64,000 nt of DNA from an uncultured Fretibacterium sp. (GCA_947168585.1 CAMVMK010000003.1:35111-99110); one strand, 5' to 3'. Positions 52,714 through 62,212 are shown, numbered from the stretch's first letter. The notes: generated by a model not told the origin, from the sequence alone. Numbers and translations: made by a program.

Positions 52714-53574
52714 CTAAGGCTTAACTATTTTTAATATTACGTCTCTTAATTCCGGATCGTCCATAGCCAACTGGACATTAGCGGCCAGCCAGCCCCTTTG
52801 AGTTCCGCAGTCAAATCTCCTTCCGTTATAGACAACTCCCCAGACAGGCTCTTTAGGGCAGAGAGTTTTTATAGCGTCAGTTAATTGAATTTCTCCGCCA
52901 GCACCGGCCTGTTGTTTTTTCAAAATTTCAAAAATTGTCGGCGACAAAACATAACGCCCCATTATCGCTAAATTGCTCGGAGCGTCTTCGAGTTTCGGCT
53001 TTTCGGTCATGTCTATAATTTTATGAAGTCCCGGCTCAATTTCAAATTGAGATTTAACTATGCCGTAACGCGAGACATTTTCCGGCGAAACTTCTTCAAG
53101 GGCTATGACACTGCCGCCCATTTTTTCATGAACTTTTATTAACTGCGAGATTACAGGCTCGTCATTATTAATAAAAACGTCATCGGGCAGAGCTACCGCG
53201 AAATATTCATTTTTGCAGACAGGTTCGGCGCATAAAACTGCGTGGCCAAGCCCGAGAGGCTCGCGTTGTCTTATAAATAAAATTTCGGCCATGTTGGAAA
53301 TTTTTATCATTTCTTCGTAGAGTTCCATTTTTCCGCGCGCTTTTAATAACTCTTCAAGCTCAAATGAACGGTCGAAATAATTTTCAAGCGAACGTTTAGC
53401 ACGTCCCGTAATCATAATAATCTCATCACAGCCCGAAGCTATAGCTTCTTCAACGCCGTAAGAAATTATAGGACGGTTCACAAGAGGCAGCATTTCTTTT
53501 GCAAGTTCTTTAGTAACTGGTAAAAATCTCGTTCCAAGTCCCGCGACAGGGAATACGCATTTTGAAATTTTCAT
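52714..53574 (-). CDS. galU: UTP-glucose-1-phosphate uridylyltransferase
   Basis: Makes UDP-glucose for glycan synthesis. 286 residues: FPVAGLGTRFLPVTKELAKE nucleotide-binding start, LPLVNRPIISYGVEEA, GLGHAVLCAEP and ALPDDVFI with the metal-binding Asp. AGGAGG-like sequence precedes the ATG. The sugar-nucleotide epimerase upstream reads the same way, which fits a small surface-sugar supply group, though a repeat-rich 146-base gap separates the two. Confidence 0.95.
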   Translation of the reverse strand: MKISKCVFPVAGLGTRFLPVTKELAKEMLPLVNRPIISYGVEEAIASGCDEIIMITGRAKRSLENYFDRSFELEELLKARGKMELYEEMIKISNMAEILFIRQREPLGLGHAVLCAEPVCKNEYFAVALPDDVFINNDEPVISQLIKVHEKMGGSVIALEEVSPENVSRYGIVKSQFEIEPGLHKIIDMTEKPKLEDAPSNLAIMGRYVLSPTIFEILKKQQAGAGGEIQLTDAIKTLCPKEPVWGVVYNGRRFDCGTQRGWLAANVQLAMDDPELRDVILKIVKP

Positions 53575-53644
53575 TTTTTAATTTAATTCCTCCTAAATTA
53601 ATTTTAGATTGCTGTGTTAAAAGCTGAGAATATTTTGTTTTTTT

Positions 53645-53730
53645 CACCCCTAACCCCTAAAACAAGTAGGAAGTAGGAACTTTTTATTTTCACCGCAAAT
53701 TAATTCCTAACCCCTCACTCCTAACCCCTC
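53645..53730. repeat. GTTAGGGG/GTAGGAA repeat cluster at the epimerase 3' end
   Basis: CACCCC-TAACCCC-TAA and AAGTAGGAAGTAGGAA units followed by TTCC-TAACCCCTCACTCC-TAACCCC. The last units code the C-terminal VRG and stop of the epimerase gene. Confidence 0.6.
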
Positions 53731-54593
53731 ACCGCTTCTATAAATTTTATTGACTGCTCAAAATCTTTAACTCTGTAATCAAAATCATATTCGCTCATGG
53801 CTTTGTCGTAAATCAAAGTCGAGAAGGCTTTTTTAATTTTAGAAATTTTTAATTTTAGGCCGAGAGCAACAAGAAAATTAAAAATTTTGCTGATAAAAAT
53901 TTTATGTCCGGCAGAGCGCGCGATAATTTTAACTAAATTGCTTGTGCTGATGTATTCGGAATTTTGAGGAAAGAAAACGCCGCCGCGTTTCTTAATTATA
54001 ATCTGACATAAAAATTCGCAAAAATTTTCTATATAACACATAGATCTTTCATTTTTATAGTCCGGGAAGACCGGAGAAATTTTCGCAATTTTCGAGAGAA
54101 GCGGATAATTTCCCTTGCAGTTTTTTCCGTAAATCATCGGCGGACGCATTATTGAGACGATAAAATTTTTGTCAGCTAATCCGCGTATTTTTTCATCGGC
54201 CTGCCATTTGCTTTGAGCGTAACAGGATTTAGGATTAGGGACGGTGTCAAGATTAATTTTTTCTTGAGAATTTTCGTAGACTAACATTGACGACATAAAA
54301 ATAAAATGCTTGACCCCTTCGGCCTTAGCTTTTTTTGCGGTCTCGACAGCTAAATCGCGGTTGACGGAAAAATAACGCGCTTTTTTTTCTTCGGTTTCGT
54401 GTCCTGAGTCGGCGTGGGCTATACCGGCAACGTGAAAGACAACATCAAAGCAGGAAAAATTTTTTTCGCGCCAATTTTTTTCGAGCATGTCTAAAGTTTC
54501 AACAGAAATTTCTGAAGAATAAAATTCTGCTGCCCGACTTGCAAAATTTGTTCCGATATATGAATTTGCTCCAGTGATTAAAACTCGTTTCAT
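53721..54593 (-). CDS. NAD-dependent sugar-nucleotide epimerase/dehydratase
   Basis: 290-residue extended short-chain dehydrogenase. GANSYIGTNFA binds NAD, HVAGIAHADS follows, Ser in FIFMSSMLVY and the catalytic YAQSK are present. The closest reading is UDP-glucose 4-epimerase-like or a related step in making nucleotide sugars for surface glycans; the exact substrate is not visible. The C-terminal region about 225-260 is unusually hydrophobic and lysine-rich. The last residues AVRG come from the interspersed repeat. galU lies downstream. Confidence 0.87.
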   Translation of the reverse strand: MKRVLITGANSYIGTNFASRAAEFYSSEISVETLDMLEKNWREKNFSCFDVVFHVAGIAHADSGHETEEKKARYFSVNRDLAVETAKKAKAEGVKHFIFMSSMLVYENSQEKINLDTVPNPKSCYAQSKWQADEKIRGLADKNFIVSIMRPPMIYGKNCKGNYPLLSKIAKISPVFPDYKNERSMCYIENFCEFLCQIIIKKRGGVFFPQNSEYISTSNLVKIIARSAGHKIFISKIFNFLVALGLKLKISKIKKAFSTLIYDKAMSEYDFDYRVKDFEQSIKFIEAVRG

Positions 54594-54702
54594 TTTGAAA
54601 TTTTACCTTTCAAAAATTTTTATTATTTTATAACAAAAGAACAAAAAAGCGCGGGAAAATTTTGAAAATCAAAATTAATAAAAACTTCGCTGAAAACACG
54701 GC

Positions 54703-54757
54703 CTTTGCCTGACGATAGGCAGCTCTGTCTGACGACAGGCAGGGGGGCTTTTTTATT
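54703..54757 (+). terminator. Double palindrome followed by T-run
   Basis: Two related hairpins (GCCT-GACGAT-AGGC and TGTC-TGAC-GACA), themselves enclosed by TGCCTG/CAGGCA, then GGGGGGC and TTTTTT. It could insulate the surface-protein promoter from transcription from the left, although no plus-strand gene lies just upstream. It may instead be a mobile repeat. Confidence 0.4.
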
Positions 54758-54818
54758 GCGTTTTTATGACTAATTTTGACTAATTGTGTGAAAAACTTGC
54801 TATGACGCTAAAATTTTC

Positions 54819-54845
54819 TTGACAGTTTTAAGGGGGGGGTAAAAT
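54819..54845 (+). promoter_or_regulatory. Promoter with a G8 tract in the -35/-10 spacer (surface protein)
   Basis: TTGACA (54819-54824), then a 15-base spacer that ends in eight G (54832-54839), then TAAAAT (54840-54845). A TTGACA/TAAAAT pair with 17-base spacing is used before the permease gene. Two more G here would give that optimal spacing, so tract length should set promoter strength. Confidence 0.7.
54832..54839. repeat. Poly-G (8) tract in the surface-protein promoter
   Basis: Eight consecutive G lying wholly between the -35 and -10 boxes. Confidence 0.85.
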
Positions 54846-54891
54846 TTTTTCGTGCGCACAAGAAAATTTTTTTGGGAAGGAATTGATTTGT

Positions 54892-57036
54892 ATGAAGCGA
54901 ATTAGTATATTCGTTTTGTTGTGCGTATTCGTTTTTACGGCGGGCGCGGCGTGGGCAACTGATAGTAGTATGCCTGGCCCTGATAACAATGGCACGATAA
55001 CTTTAACACAAGACGTAACCCTTTCAAGTACTTATGAAATTAGCGGAACACAAAATACTACAATAAACTTAAACGGACATAACATAACAGCTACAAATTG
55101 CCGTGCTTTATTGATTAAATCGGGCGATGTAACAATAACAGGCACGGGAACAATCTCAGCGAATAAAGGCACTGATAATAATAGTAGTTTTTCAGATGGC
55201 AGCAGTGTTATCCGTGTTGGAGACGAAAGCAATAATAGTGCACGGGCAAAGCTTACCATTGGCAAAAACGTAACGATTTCAAGTAATCATTGCTATGGAA
55301 TTACAGTATTTGGTAAGAACAGCACCACACCATACGGCCAAGAATTAATTATCAACGGCACAGTAAGCGTAACTGGCACTGCTTCAGCAATATCAGGCAA
55401 CGGAAGTCCCAGCTTATCAGCAACGCGTATTGAAATAGGCTCGACGGCAAAAATCAGCGCGACTCAAGCTGTAGCAATTTATCACCCTCAAAGCGGCGAC
55501 CTTATAGTTAATGGCGGAACAATCACCGGCAAAAGCGGAATAGAATTTAAGTCAGGCAACTCTACTATCAAAGGAGGAACGATCACAGCAACTACAAAAA
55601 CTCCAGTATCTCCTACAGGAAACAGTAACGGTACATCAAGTGAGGGATTTTCGGTTGCAGTTTTGAAAAATTCTTCCTACAAAGGTGGAAATGGTATTAT
55701 CAATATTAACGGCGGTCAATTTGAAGGACACGTGGCGATCTCTGATGATGCTACAAAAGGTAACGGAGCCCAATATAACCCATCCATAAAGATTACAAAG
55801 GGTATATTCTTAAAAACAACTTACAAAACAAGTGATGACTTAATACAGTCTGTTGATAAGGGCGTATCAGTTGCCATCTCCGGAAATTATATTTACGTAG
55901 GCATAACTCCCCCCTCAAGCGGCGGCGACACAGGCGGCGGATCCGGCGGCGGTACAGCACCCGTTGTTGAAGAAGAAAATAAAACCGCTGAAGAGCAGAA
56001 TAAGGAGACCTTAGAAAGTCTTGACGACGGCACTCAGGAAACAAAGAACGCAATTAACGCGGCTGAAGAAGCCCTCGAAAAGGCCGGCGTAGCTAAACCT
56101 CTCAGCGCAGAAGAAGCAGCAGCTCTCGTCCAAAATCAAAAAGACATCGCGGCGGAAAAAACAACAGAAGCTGACACCGGCGAGGTATCTGATACTACAA
56201 CTCCGGCGGCTTCGGATTTATTCGCGGATAACAGCTCGCTCTCAGTTTTAGACAGTCTTTCAAGTGCTCCTAAAGCTACAGAGCCCGGAAGACCCGACGC
56301 AACAGAGCAGTCTCAAATCGTGAGTAATTTAAGCGCGGCCAACCTCAATAACGTTGACGCTGCCTCAAAAGCCGATATTCCGGCAGACTTTGACACGAGC
56401 GAAATTCAGCAGGCTACCGAAGAAAATATTTCGATCGCTTCTGTTCCGTCATTACTTGAAGCTCAGGCCGAATTTATTCAGGATTTATTTGAGCTCATCA
56501 AAGACGTGTTGACGAAAGTTATCACCGCAGAAGCTAAATACGGAATGGCTTTAGCTACGAGAATGCCCGCGATGACTCCGCACACAACAGGTTATTTCCC
56601 GATGAAGATGAACATGAGAAATCTTGTTCCGGGACAGAGACCGCGTTACTGGGCTTCAACGGAGGCTTTCAGAGCAACAGCAAGCACAAACTCCGCTCAA
56701 AAAGCTGATGTTTCTCTCGCGGCTGACGATAAAGAAGGCTCAGCGTTCTTCCTTGACAGCAACGGCAACCCTACGACAGTCATCAGCGGCGATGCAAGCA
56801 AAATGACAGTTGTCCCCTACTTGGTAGCCGGTACGACTTACGACTCAGCTTTTATAACTGTTGACGCTACTGAAAGCGATCAAAAAGCTCTCGAAGCTCT
56901 CGCGGCTCAGGAATCAACAACAGAAAAAGAGTCAACCAGCAGCAGCGGTGGTTCAAGCGGAGGCTGTGAAGCAGGACTCGGCTTAGGAGCATTAGCAGCA
57001 TTAACGTTTTTCACGAAATTTTCTAAAAAACATTAA
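54892..57036 (+). CDS. Surface protein with beta-helix-like domain and Synergist-CTERM-type sorting tail
   Basis: 714 residues from the ATG at 54892, ten bases after GGGAAGGA. A signal peptide (ending GAAWA) leads into a Thr/Gly/Asn-rich region (about 25-345). Its repeated short strands, such as TINLNGHNI, VTITGTGTIS and IIINGGQF-like turns, suggest a right-handed beta-helix as in adhesins or pectate-lyase-like proteins. A glycine-rich linker follows, then acidic helical segments (about 365-640). The end, SSSGGSSGGCEAGLG, then a hydrophobic stretch and KFSKKH, matches the Synergist-CTERM sorting layout, implying processing at or near the Gly-Gly-Cys and surface anchoring. Expression may be phase-variable through the promoter G8 tract. 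Confidence 0.88.
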   Translation: MKRISIFVLLCVFVFTAGAAWATDSSMPGPDNNGTITLTQDVTLSSTYEISGTQNTTINLNGHNITATNCRALLIKSGDVTITGTGTISANKGTDNNSSFSDGSSVIRVGDESNNSARAKLTIGKNVTISSNHCYGITVFGKNSTTPYGQELIINGTVSVTGTASAISGNGSPSLSATRIEIGSTAKISATQAVAIYHPQSGDLIVNGGTITGKSGIEFKSGNSTIKGGTITATTKTPVSPTGNSNGTSSEGFSVAVLKNSSYKGGNGIININGGQFEGHVAISDDATKGNGAQYNPSIKITKGIFLKTTYKTSDDLIQSVDKGVSVAISGNYIYVGITPPSSGGDTGGGSGGGTAPVVEEENKTAEEQNKETLESLDDGTQETKNAINAAEEALEKAGVAKPLSAEEAAALVQNQKDIAAEKTTEADTGEVSDTTTPAASDLFADNSSLSVLDSLSSAPKATEPGRPDATEQSQIVSNLSAANLNNVDAASKADIPADFDTSEIQQATEENISIASVPSLLEAQAEFIQDLFELIKDVLTKVITAEAKYGMALATRMPAMTPHTTGYFPMKMNMRNLVPGQRPRYWASTEAFRATASTNSAQKADVSLAADDKEGSAFFLDSNGNPTTVISGDASKMTVVPYLVAGTTYDSAFITVDATESDQKALEALAAQESTTEKESTSSSGGSSGGCEAGLGLGALAALTFFTKFSKKH

Positions 57037-57076
57037 ACCCCACGCCCAAAACAAAACGAAAAAACGCAAAAAAATT

Positions 57077-57102
57077 CTCCCCCAAAAAGGGAGATTTTTT
57101 TT
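57077..57102 (+). terminator. Terminator of the surface-protein gene
   Basis: TCTCCC (57077-57082) pairs with GGGAGA (57090-57095), followed by eight T. Confidence 0.8.
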
Positions 57103-57115
57103 CACCTTTTTACCC

Positions 57116-57775
57116 CTAATTCCTCACATCACATTTAGTTGAAAGCACGCAGGCTTCACATTTAGGATTTCTTGCCCTGCAAATTTCCCGGCCGTGCTCT
57201 ATTATATTCACGTGTCCGCCTAAGCAACGGGAAATAGGGACAATGCTCTCGTAGAAACGCGAAATTTCTTCCGGTGAAGTTTTTTCTGGAGCAACTCCGA
57301 CTCTTTTTGAAATTCTCGTTATATGAGTGTCAACAGGGAATGCAGGCATTTTCATATCGAAAAGCATAACGCAGGCGACAGTTTTAGCACCGACACCGGG
57401 CAGAGCGCGCAGATATTCACGAACTTTTCCGCTGTCTTCATGAGCTAATTTTTCAAGAGAATATTCTCCGAAATCTTCATGAATAATCTGCAAAATATTA
57501 ATTATTCTTCCTGCCTTAGTATGAGCAAGCCCCGCGCTCCTAACAGCATCTTCAAGTTTAGCCCGTCCGGCTTTTATAACGTCAGGCCAAGTCGGGTAAA
57601 GAGTTTTTAATTTCGTAAAAGCAGCGTCTCTGTTTTTGTCGTTAGTGTTTTGAGACAGCACCGTCAAAATCAAGCCGTCTAAAGGGTCATCATGGCCGAG
57701 TTCCGGCGGTACTGTTTCGTTGTGATAAATTTTTTCGAGTTCGTCAAGTATGAAAAAAACTTTTTCAGCGTTCAT
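57116..57775 (-). CDS. nth: Endonuclease III (DNA glycosylase/AP lyase)
   Basis: Repairs oxidised pyrimidines. 219 residues. Helix-hairpin-helix LPGVGAKTVACVML carries the catalytic Lys, and the catalytic Asp follows 18 residues later in PVDTHITR, the spacing known for this family. The C-terminus has the 4Fe-4S ligands in a C-x6-C-x2-C-x5-C arrangement (RNPKCEACVLSTKC). The last cysteine is only four residues from the end, and the final VRN and stop lie in the interspersed repeat. It starts three bases after the Lon-like protease gene. Confidence 0.95.
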   Translation of the reverse strand: MNAEKVFFILDELEKIYHNETVPPELGHDDPLDGLILTVLSQNTNDKNRDAAFTKLKTLYPTWPDVIKAGRAKLEDAVRSAGLAHTKAGRIINILQIIHEDFGEYSLEKLAHEDSGKVREYLRALPGVGAKTVACVMLFDMKMPAFPVDTHITRISKRVGVAPEKTSPEEISRFYESIVPISRCLGGHVNIIEHGREICRARNPKCEACVLSTKCDVRN

Positions 57776-57778
57776 TTT

Positions 57779-60280
57779 TTATTCTTCTTTTGAATCTTGA
57801 GGATTAGAGTCAACGTTTGAAGCCGGAGTTTTTTTCTTTGATTTTTTATTTTCGCGCCCGAATTTCTTTTCGATTTTAAGGCTGTCAGAAAGCATTTTCT
57901 TTAATCTTTCGCTGACGAGAGCATGAACAGAATTTTTAGTGAATGTTCCGCCCTTTAGAGATTTTCCGGCCTGAACTCCCGTTAAAATTTCTATGCCTTC
58001 GTCAATATTTTTCACTGACCAGATAGAAAATTTCCCGTCTTTTACAGCGTTAATAACTTCGGAGCTTAACATTAAATGACGCTTGTTAGAGTCCGGGATC
58101 ATTACGCCTTGTTTACCCGTTAAGCCTGAAATTTTGCAGTACTCGTAAAAGCCCTCGATTTTTTCATTAACTCCTCCGATAGGCTGAACATTTCCGAATT
58201 GATCTACTGAACCTGTTACGGCTATTCCCTGATTTAACGGCAATCCCGATAACGCGGACAATAAGCAATATAATTCAGTTGATGACGCGCTGTCGCCTTC
58301 AATGCCTGAATAATTCTGCTCGAAAGTTATGTGGGCGCTTAAACTCAAAGGCATATCCTGAGCATATTTGCGGCCAAGATAACTCGATAAAATCATTAAG
58401 CCTTTATTATGAATAGGGCCGGTCATTTTAACTTCGCGTTCGATATTAACGACACCTTCCTGACCCATGAAGACATTAGCTGTAATTCTTGAAGGGTGTC
58501 CAAATCTATAATCGTTTAAGTCAATGACGCTTAAACCGTTAATCTGTCCTACGGCTTGGCCTTTAGTGTCGATATAAATAACGCCGTCTTTGAAAGCCCG
58601 CGCTAATTTTTCCTGATAAAGCCCTGACCTGAAATTTTTATGTTCGATAGCTTTAATAACATTTTCGCGGGTTACCGGAGATTTTTTCTTTCCTGAAACC
58701 TGAGCCCAAGCGTCAGCCTCGATAATTAATTCGCGGAGTTTTCCGACTTCAACAGATAATAAATTCTGGTCTTCAGCTTCACGGCTTGACCATTCAATAA
58801 TCTCGGACAAAGCGGACGAATCGAACGGCCTTAAATTTTCGCGCTTTATAAATCCTGCGACAAATTCAGCCATTTTATTTTCGTTCTGCGAATTTCGCGG
58901 CATATCAATATCAAAACTTGCTTTTATCTTGAAAATTTTGCTGAATTCCGGGTCATAATACTGCAAAAGTTCATAAAGATAAGGCGAGCCTGTCATGACT
59001 ATTTTCAAATTCATTTTAATAGGCGACGGACGTAATGACGCAACGGGCAAAGCTCCGTATTGTTCGCCTAAATTTTCGATGTCGGCTTCTCCTGTCCGCA
59101 TAATTCTTTTAACGGCTTCCCAAGACATGAAATTCATTAAAACTTTTTCAGCGTCAAGAACTAAAAAACCTCCGTTAGCTTTGTGAAACGCTCCGGCCAA
59201 AATTCTTCTGAAATCCGTATATAAATAGCCCTGATGGCTTTCATATTCGACACGGCCTGAAAGATTATAGTAAGTTGGATTAGTTTCCCAAATTACGGGC
59301 GCGCCTTTTTCGGGGTCGTTGCTGACGAATAAATTTGCCTGATAACGAGTGAAATCTATATCAGCGTTTTCTTCGCGTGAAGCTGTAACGAATGCGCTTG
59401 AATTTTCGATAACGTCATCGGCCATTTTGTCAAACCATTTTAATAACGGCTCGTTGCCTTTGAAATTTTCTTTGATGTCATTGAAGCACGGAGTTATAGC
59501 AGACCGGCAGATTTCGTCTTCGAGTTTGCTTAATTTCTCGCGGAGTTCTTTTTCCATGTCGCGGATTTTTCTCATTCCGAGCATAGTACGCTGAGAAATT
59601 TTTTCGCTCTTGTCCATATATTTTTTTTGTTTTTTAGGTTCAAGATTTTCAAATTCGTCCGGCTTCATTTCGCGGATAATCTGCTTTCCGTCTTCGTCCT
59701 TGTCTTTAATTAAAGGAACGTTGATAAAACCCTGCGGAGTGCGTTTCAAAGAAAATTTATCTTTAGCGGCCTTAGCTTTGAGTTCGTCCATAATAGACGA
59801 GGCTTTTTCCTGAAATTCTTTTACGTGGGCGGCCTTAGCGTCTTCATATTGAGACTGCTCGAAAGCTTTGCTGATTGTAGTTTTCAAATCTTTTAATAAT
59901 TCTTCGAGTAAATCAGAAAGTTTTTTGCCCTGCCCTGCTTTTACAGAAATTGACATAGGTTCTTCGGGCTTCTCAAAATTATAAAGATAAAGCCAATCGT
60001 CCGGAGCAGGAAGATTTTTAGCGAGAGCCTCTAATTTTTCGAGAGCGTAACTCGTTCTTCCGTTATCGGGCTGTCCTGTGATAAAAATATTATAGCCGCG
60101 TCCGTTGACTGCGAGGCCGAAATCCATAGCTTCAACGGCTCTCTGCTGACCGATTAAAGGCGCGGGAGTTTTAGTTTTCTTTAGAGTAATTTCGTCAGTT
60201 GTCTTGAATTTCCAGCTTGCTTCGTCCTTAAATTTTCTGAGTTCTTTAAGCTGAAGTTTATGTAAATCTTTGAATATCAA
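57779..60280 (-). CDS. Lon-like AAA+ protease with Ser-Lys dyad (AAA_32 type)
   Basis: 833 residues from the TTG at 60280, ten bases after AAAGGAG; a TTG at 60337 would overlap the preceding gene. The N-terminal ATPase region has a P-loop-like TGQPDNGRTS with Arg in place of Lys, as is usual in this family. A long charged coiled insertion follows (about 120-260). The C-terminal Lon protease domain has Ser664 in EGDSASS and Lys707 in GGVNEKIEG, 43 residues apart as in Lon. Substrates are unknown. The gene sits in an operon with a TPR protein and nth. Confidence 0.92.
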   Translation of the reverse strand: MIFKDLHKLQLKELRKFKDEASWKFKTTDEITLKKTKTPAPLIGQQRAVEAMDFGLAVNGRGYNIFITGQPDNGRTSYALEKLEALAKNLPAPDDWLYLYNFEKPEEPMSISVKAGQGKKLSDLLEELLKDLKTTISKAFEQSQYEDAKAAHVKEFQEKASSIMDELKAKAAKDKFSLKRTPQGFINVPLIKDKDEDGKQIIREMKPDEFENLEPKKQKKYMDKSEKISQRTMLGMRKIRDMEKELREKLSKLEDEICRSAITPCFNDIKENFKGNEPLLKWFDKMADDVIENSSAFVTASREENADIDFTRYQANLFVSNDPEKGAPVIWETNPTYYNLSGRVEYESHQGYLYTDFRRILAGAFHKANGGFLVLDAEKVLMNFMSWEAVKRIMRTGEADIENLGEQYGALPVASLRPSPIKMNLKIVMTGSPYLYELLQYYDPEFSKIFKIKASFDIDMPRNSQNENKMAEFVAGFIKRENLRPFDSSALSEIIEWSSREAEDQNLLSVEVGKLRELIIEADAWAQVSGKKKSPVTRENVIKAIEHKNFRSGLYQEKLARAFKDGVIYIDTKGQAVGQINGLSVIDLNDYRFGHPSRITANVFMGQEGVVNIEREVKMTGPIHNKGLMILSSYLGRKYAQDMPLSLSAHITFEQNYSGIEGDSASSTELYCLLSALSGLPLNQGIAVTGSVDQFGNVQPIGGVNEKIEGFYEYCKISGLTGKQGVMIPDSNKRHLMLSSEVINAVKDGKFSIWSVKNIDEGIEILTGVQAGKSLKGGTFTKNSVHALVSERLKKMLSDSLKIEKKFGRENKKSKKKTPASNVDSNPQDSKEE

Positions 60281-60299
60281 GTTATTTTTTCTCCTTTTA

Positions 60300-61220
60300 T
60301 TATTCCGTGAGACATCTGTGGGCAGCAAGGGCTTCAAGCACTAAGCTGTCTTCTGTTTCAACGATAATATTTTTCATTTTTTCATATTCGTCAAAACCTC
60401 CGAGATTGTCAAGAACGTCAACTAAATAATCTAGTTCTTTGCCCTCGAAACGTCCTGACAAAAGCCCGAATAGTATAACGCCGCGCGAAAACCAATTAAA
60501 TAATTCGTCCGTAACTGCGACAGTATCATAATACATCAAAGCAAAATTAAAATCTTCAAATGCTTCCGGCTCGCTGTCTTCGTCAGGTTCTTCAAAATAT
60601 CCTAAAATATAAAAAGGCACATCGGGAGCAATGCTCAAAGCGTCCCATAATAAAGGTGCGCAGATTTTTTTAGAATTTTCGCCGCTTAAAAACCACGCCG
60701 CTATTAATTTAGCGTAAGCCCTGCCGAGAGTGTTTTTAGTGTCGCGCATAGCTTCGGACAAAATTCTCTGCCAGTCTCTGCGTTCGATTAAAACTCTATA
60801 AAAAAGAGCTTTCATCATAGTATCATCATATTCTGATTTAATATATTCGTCCTCAGAATTTTCTTCGCAGAATTTTATGACGGTCTCGCAATGTTCAAAA
60901 GCTTTATCGAGTTCGCCTAAAGCCATAAAAACGTAAGCTATTCGATGATTAATCGAAATAAAAAGCAATATTTTTTCTTCAGGGTCGCAGTTTCCGGGCT
61001 TGTCTAATGCTTTAAGAGCGTGCTGAAGAATTTCAAGACGCAATGATTGATTTTCTTCAATCTGATCAGCTTTAATAATTAACGCCTCGATATTATCCGG
61101 ATCGAGTTCTAAAATTTGATTAGCTATTGCCAATTCACGCGCAGGGCTCGAAGTGCTCCACGCCATAGTTAAAAGTTGAGAAATTCTCTCATCGTTATTT
61201 TGATTTTTAATTTTAGTCAT
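60300..61220 (-). CDS. TPR-type helical repeat protein
   Basis: 306 residues, acidic, no signal peptide or membrane segment. At least two tetratricopeptide-like units are visible: ARELAIANQILELDPDNIEALIIKAD, seen as two halves, near residues 27-52, and AYVFMALGELDKAFEHCETV near 95-115. The rest is helical and Glu-rich. Likely a cytoplasmic scaffold or adaptor. Its position 19 bases before the Lon-like protease suggests it could deliver substrates or assist that protease, which is inference from context only. Confidence 0.8.
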   Translation of the reverse strand: MTKIKNQNNDERISQLLTMAWSTSSPARELAIANQILELDPDNIEALIIKADQIEENQSLRLEILQHALKALDKPGNCDPEEKILLFISINHRIAYVFMALGELDKAFEHCETVIKFCEENSEDEYIKSEYDDTMMKALFYRVLIERRDWQRILSEAMRDTKNTLGRAYAKLIAAWFLSGENSKKICAPLLWDALSIAPDVPFYILGYFEEPDEDSEPEAFEDFNFALMYYDTVAVTDELFNWFSRGVILFGLLSGRFEGKELDYLVDVLDNLGGFDEYEKMKNIIVETEDSLVLEALAAHRCLTE

Positions 61221-61242
61221 TTTTTTACTTCCTGCTTCCTAA

Positions 61243-62052
61243 TTAATCAACGTCCCATTGTCCGCCTGAGCTGTCATTGCCGCCGGACGAACTACTGCTT
61301 GAAGAGTCCTGCATTGACGTAACGCCGCCTCCATCGCCGCCGCTGTCTTGATAGGATTTAAGACTTTCAAGAATAACTTTTCCGCCCCAAATCCAACCCC
61401 ATTGACGTGTTAAATCAGCGACTTCAAGAGGTTCGCCGGTTAAATACCAAGCATCGGCCTTGCGCAATTCTTCAGCGATATAAGGCGCGCGTCTCTTTAA
61501 CATCTGCCAGGTATATTCGCCGCTGTTCGGAGTAAAACGTCTCCAGCGGTTTCCGAGCCACAGCCAAACTCCGGCCTCGCGTGTGTGCCAGGCGATTAAA
61601 GTGCTTGCGTTATATTTATCTAAATCGAGCCAGCCCATTCTGTTGCAGCTGTGTTCGCGGATTTTCAAAAATTTCGGGTCGTCTAAAAATCTTCCGTAAC
61701 TCCAAACTGCAGCAACTCTTACGAGTCCGGGAATATTGTCGGGAATTACAGAGCCGACTAAAACATTCGTAGGTCTTAGAGTCCCTTCAATACCTATTTG
61801 ACCGTAGACCCAGCGGTTTTCAGCAATCTGCGCAACAGGAAAGCCGTCAAAAGTTGCGTACCAGCCTGCGGGTAAATCTCTCGGCTTCCAAATTTCAAAA
61901 TTCATGGCGTAGGCTTCCTGATAAGCATTCATAACGGCAATAGATACTCGCGGACGCGGCATAGCATAAGCCTTTCCCGATAAAATTATGAATAAATATA
62001 AAAAGCAAAATAAATGAAATAAAAATTTGAATTTATTATTGACGACTGACAA
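61243..62052 (-). CDS. Secreted protein of unknown function, tryptophan-rich
   Basis: 269 residues, apparently from a TTG start after an AGGTG site. A hydrophobic signal peptide (ending about GKAYA) leads into a Trp- and Tyr-rich domain with WKPRDLPAGWYATFDGFPVA, WLWLGNRWRRF and RQWGWIWGGKVI. The C-terminus is a Gly/Ser run ending in QWDVD. I do not recognise the family. It opens the minus-strand run followed by the TPR protein, Lon-like protease and nth. Confidence 0.8.
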   Translation of the reverse strand: MSVVNNKFKFLFHLFCFLYLFIILSGKAYAMPRPRVSIAVMNAYQEAYAMNFEIWKPRDLPAGWYATFDGFPVAQIAENRWVYGQIGIEGTLRPTNVLVGSVIPDNIPGLVRVAAVWSYGRFLDDPKFLKIREHSCNRMGWLDLDKYNASTLIAWHTREAGVWLWLGNRWRRFTPNSGEYTWQMLKRRAPYIAEELRKADAWYLTGEPLEVADLTRQWGWIWGGKVILESLKSYQDSGGDGGGVTSMQDSSSSSSSGGNDSSGGQWDVD

Positions 62053-62212
62053 AATTTTTTCACCTGCTCCTAAATTCTAAAATTAATAAATTTCTATAAT
62101 TATATCTTAATGAGCATGATAAAATAATTTTTTAGACGAGGGCATCCCGTTAGTTAGGATTGGGGTGTCAAGTGTTGCCCCTTCTGACTGACAAGGAAAG
62201 GAGGCGGATAAC

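Larger units (their letters stand above)
54594..54891. other. 298-base spacer with paired palindromes and the surface-protein promoter
   Basis: From left to right: AT-rich leader of the epimerase gene; a GC-rich double palindrome with two related units, GCCTGACGATAGGC and GTCTGACGACAGGC (about 54705-54745), followed by G6 and T6; then the TTGACA/G8/TAAAAT promoter and the leader of the surface protein. Confidence 0.55.

Noticed and set aside
57779..60280. Loss of ATPase function through the Arg in the P-loop of the Lon-like protease
   Set aside because: Arg at this position is common in this protease family, so it is not a peculiarity of this gene.
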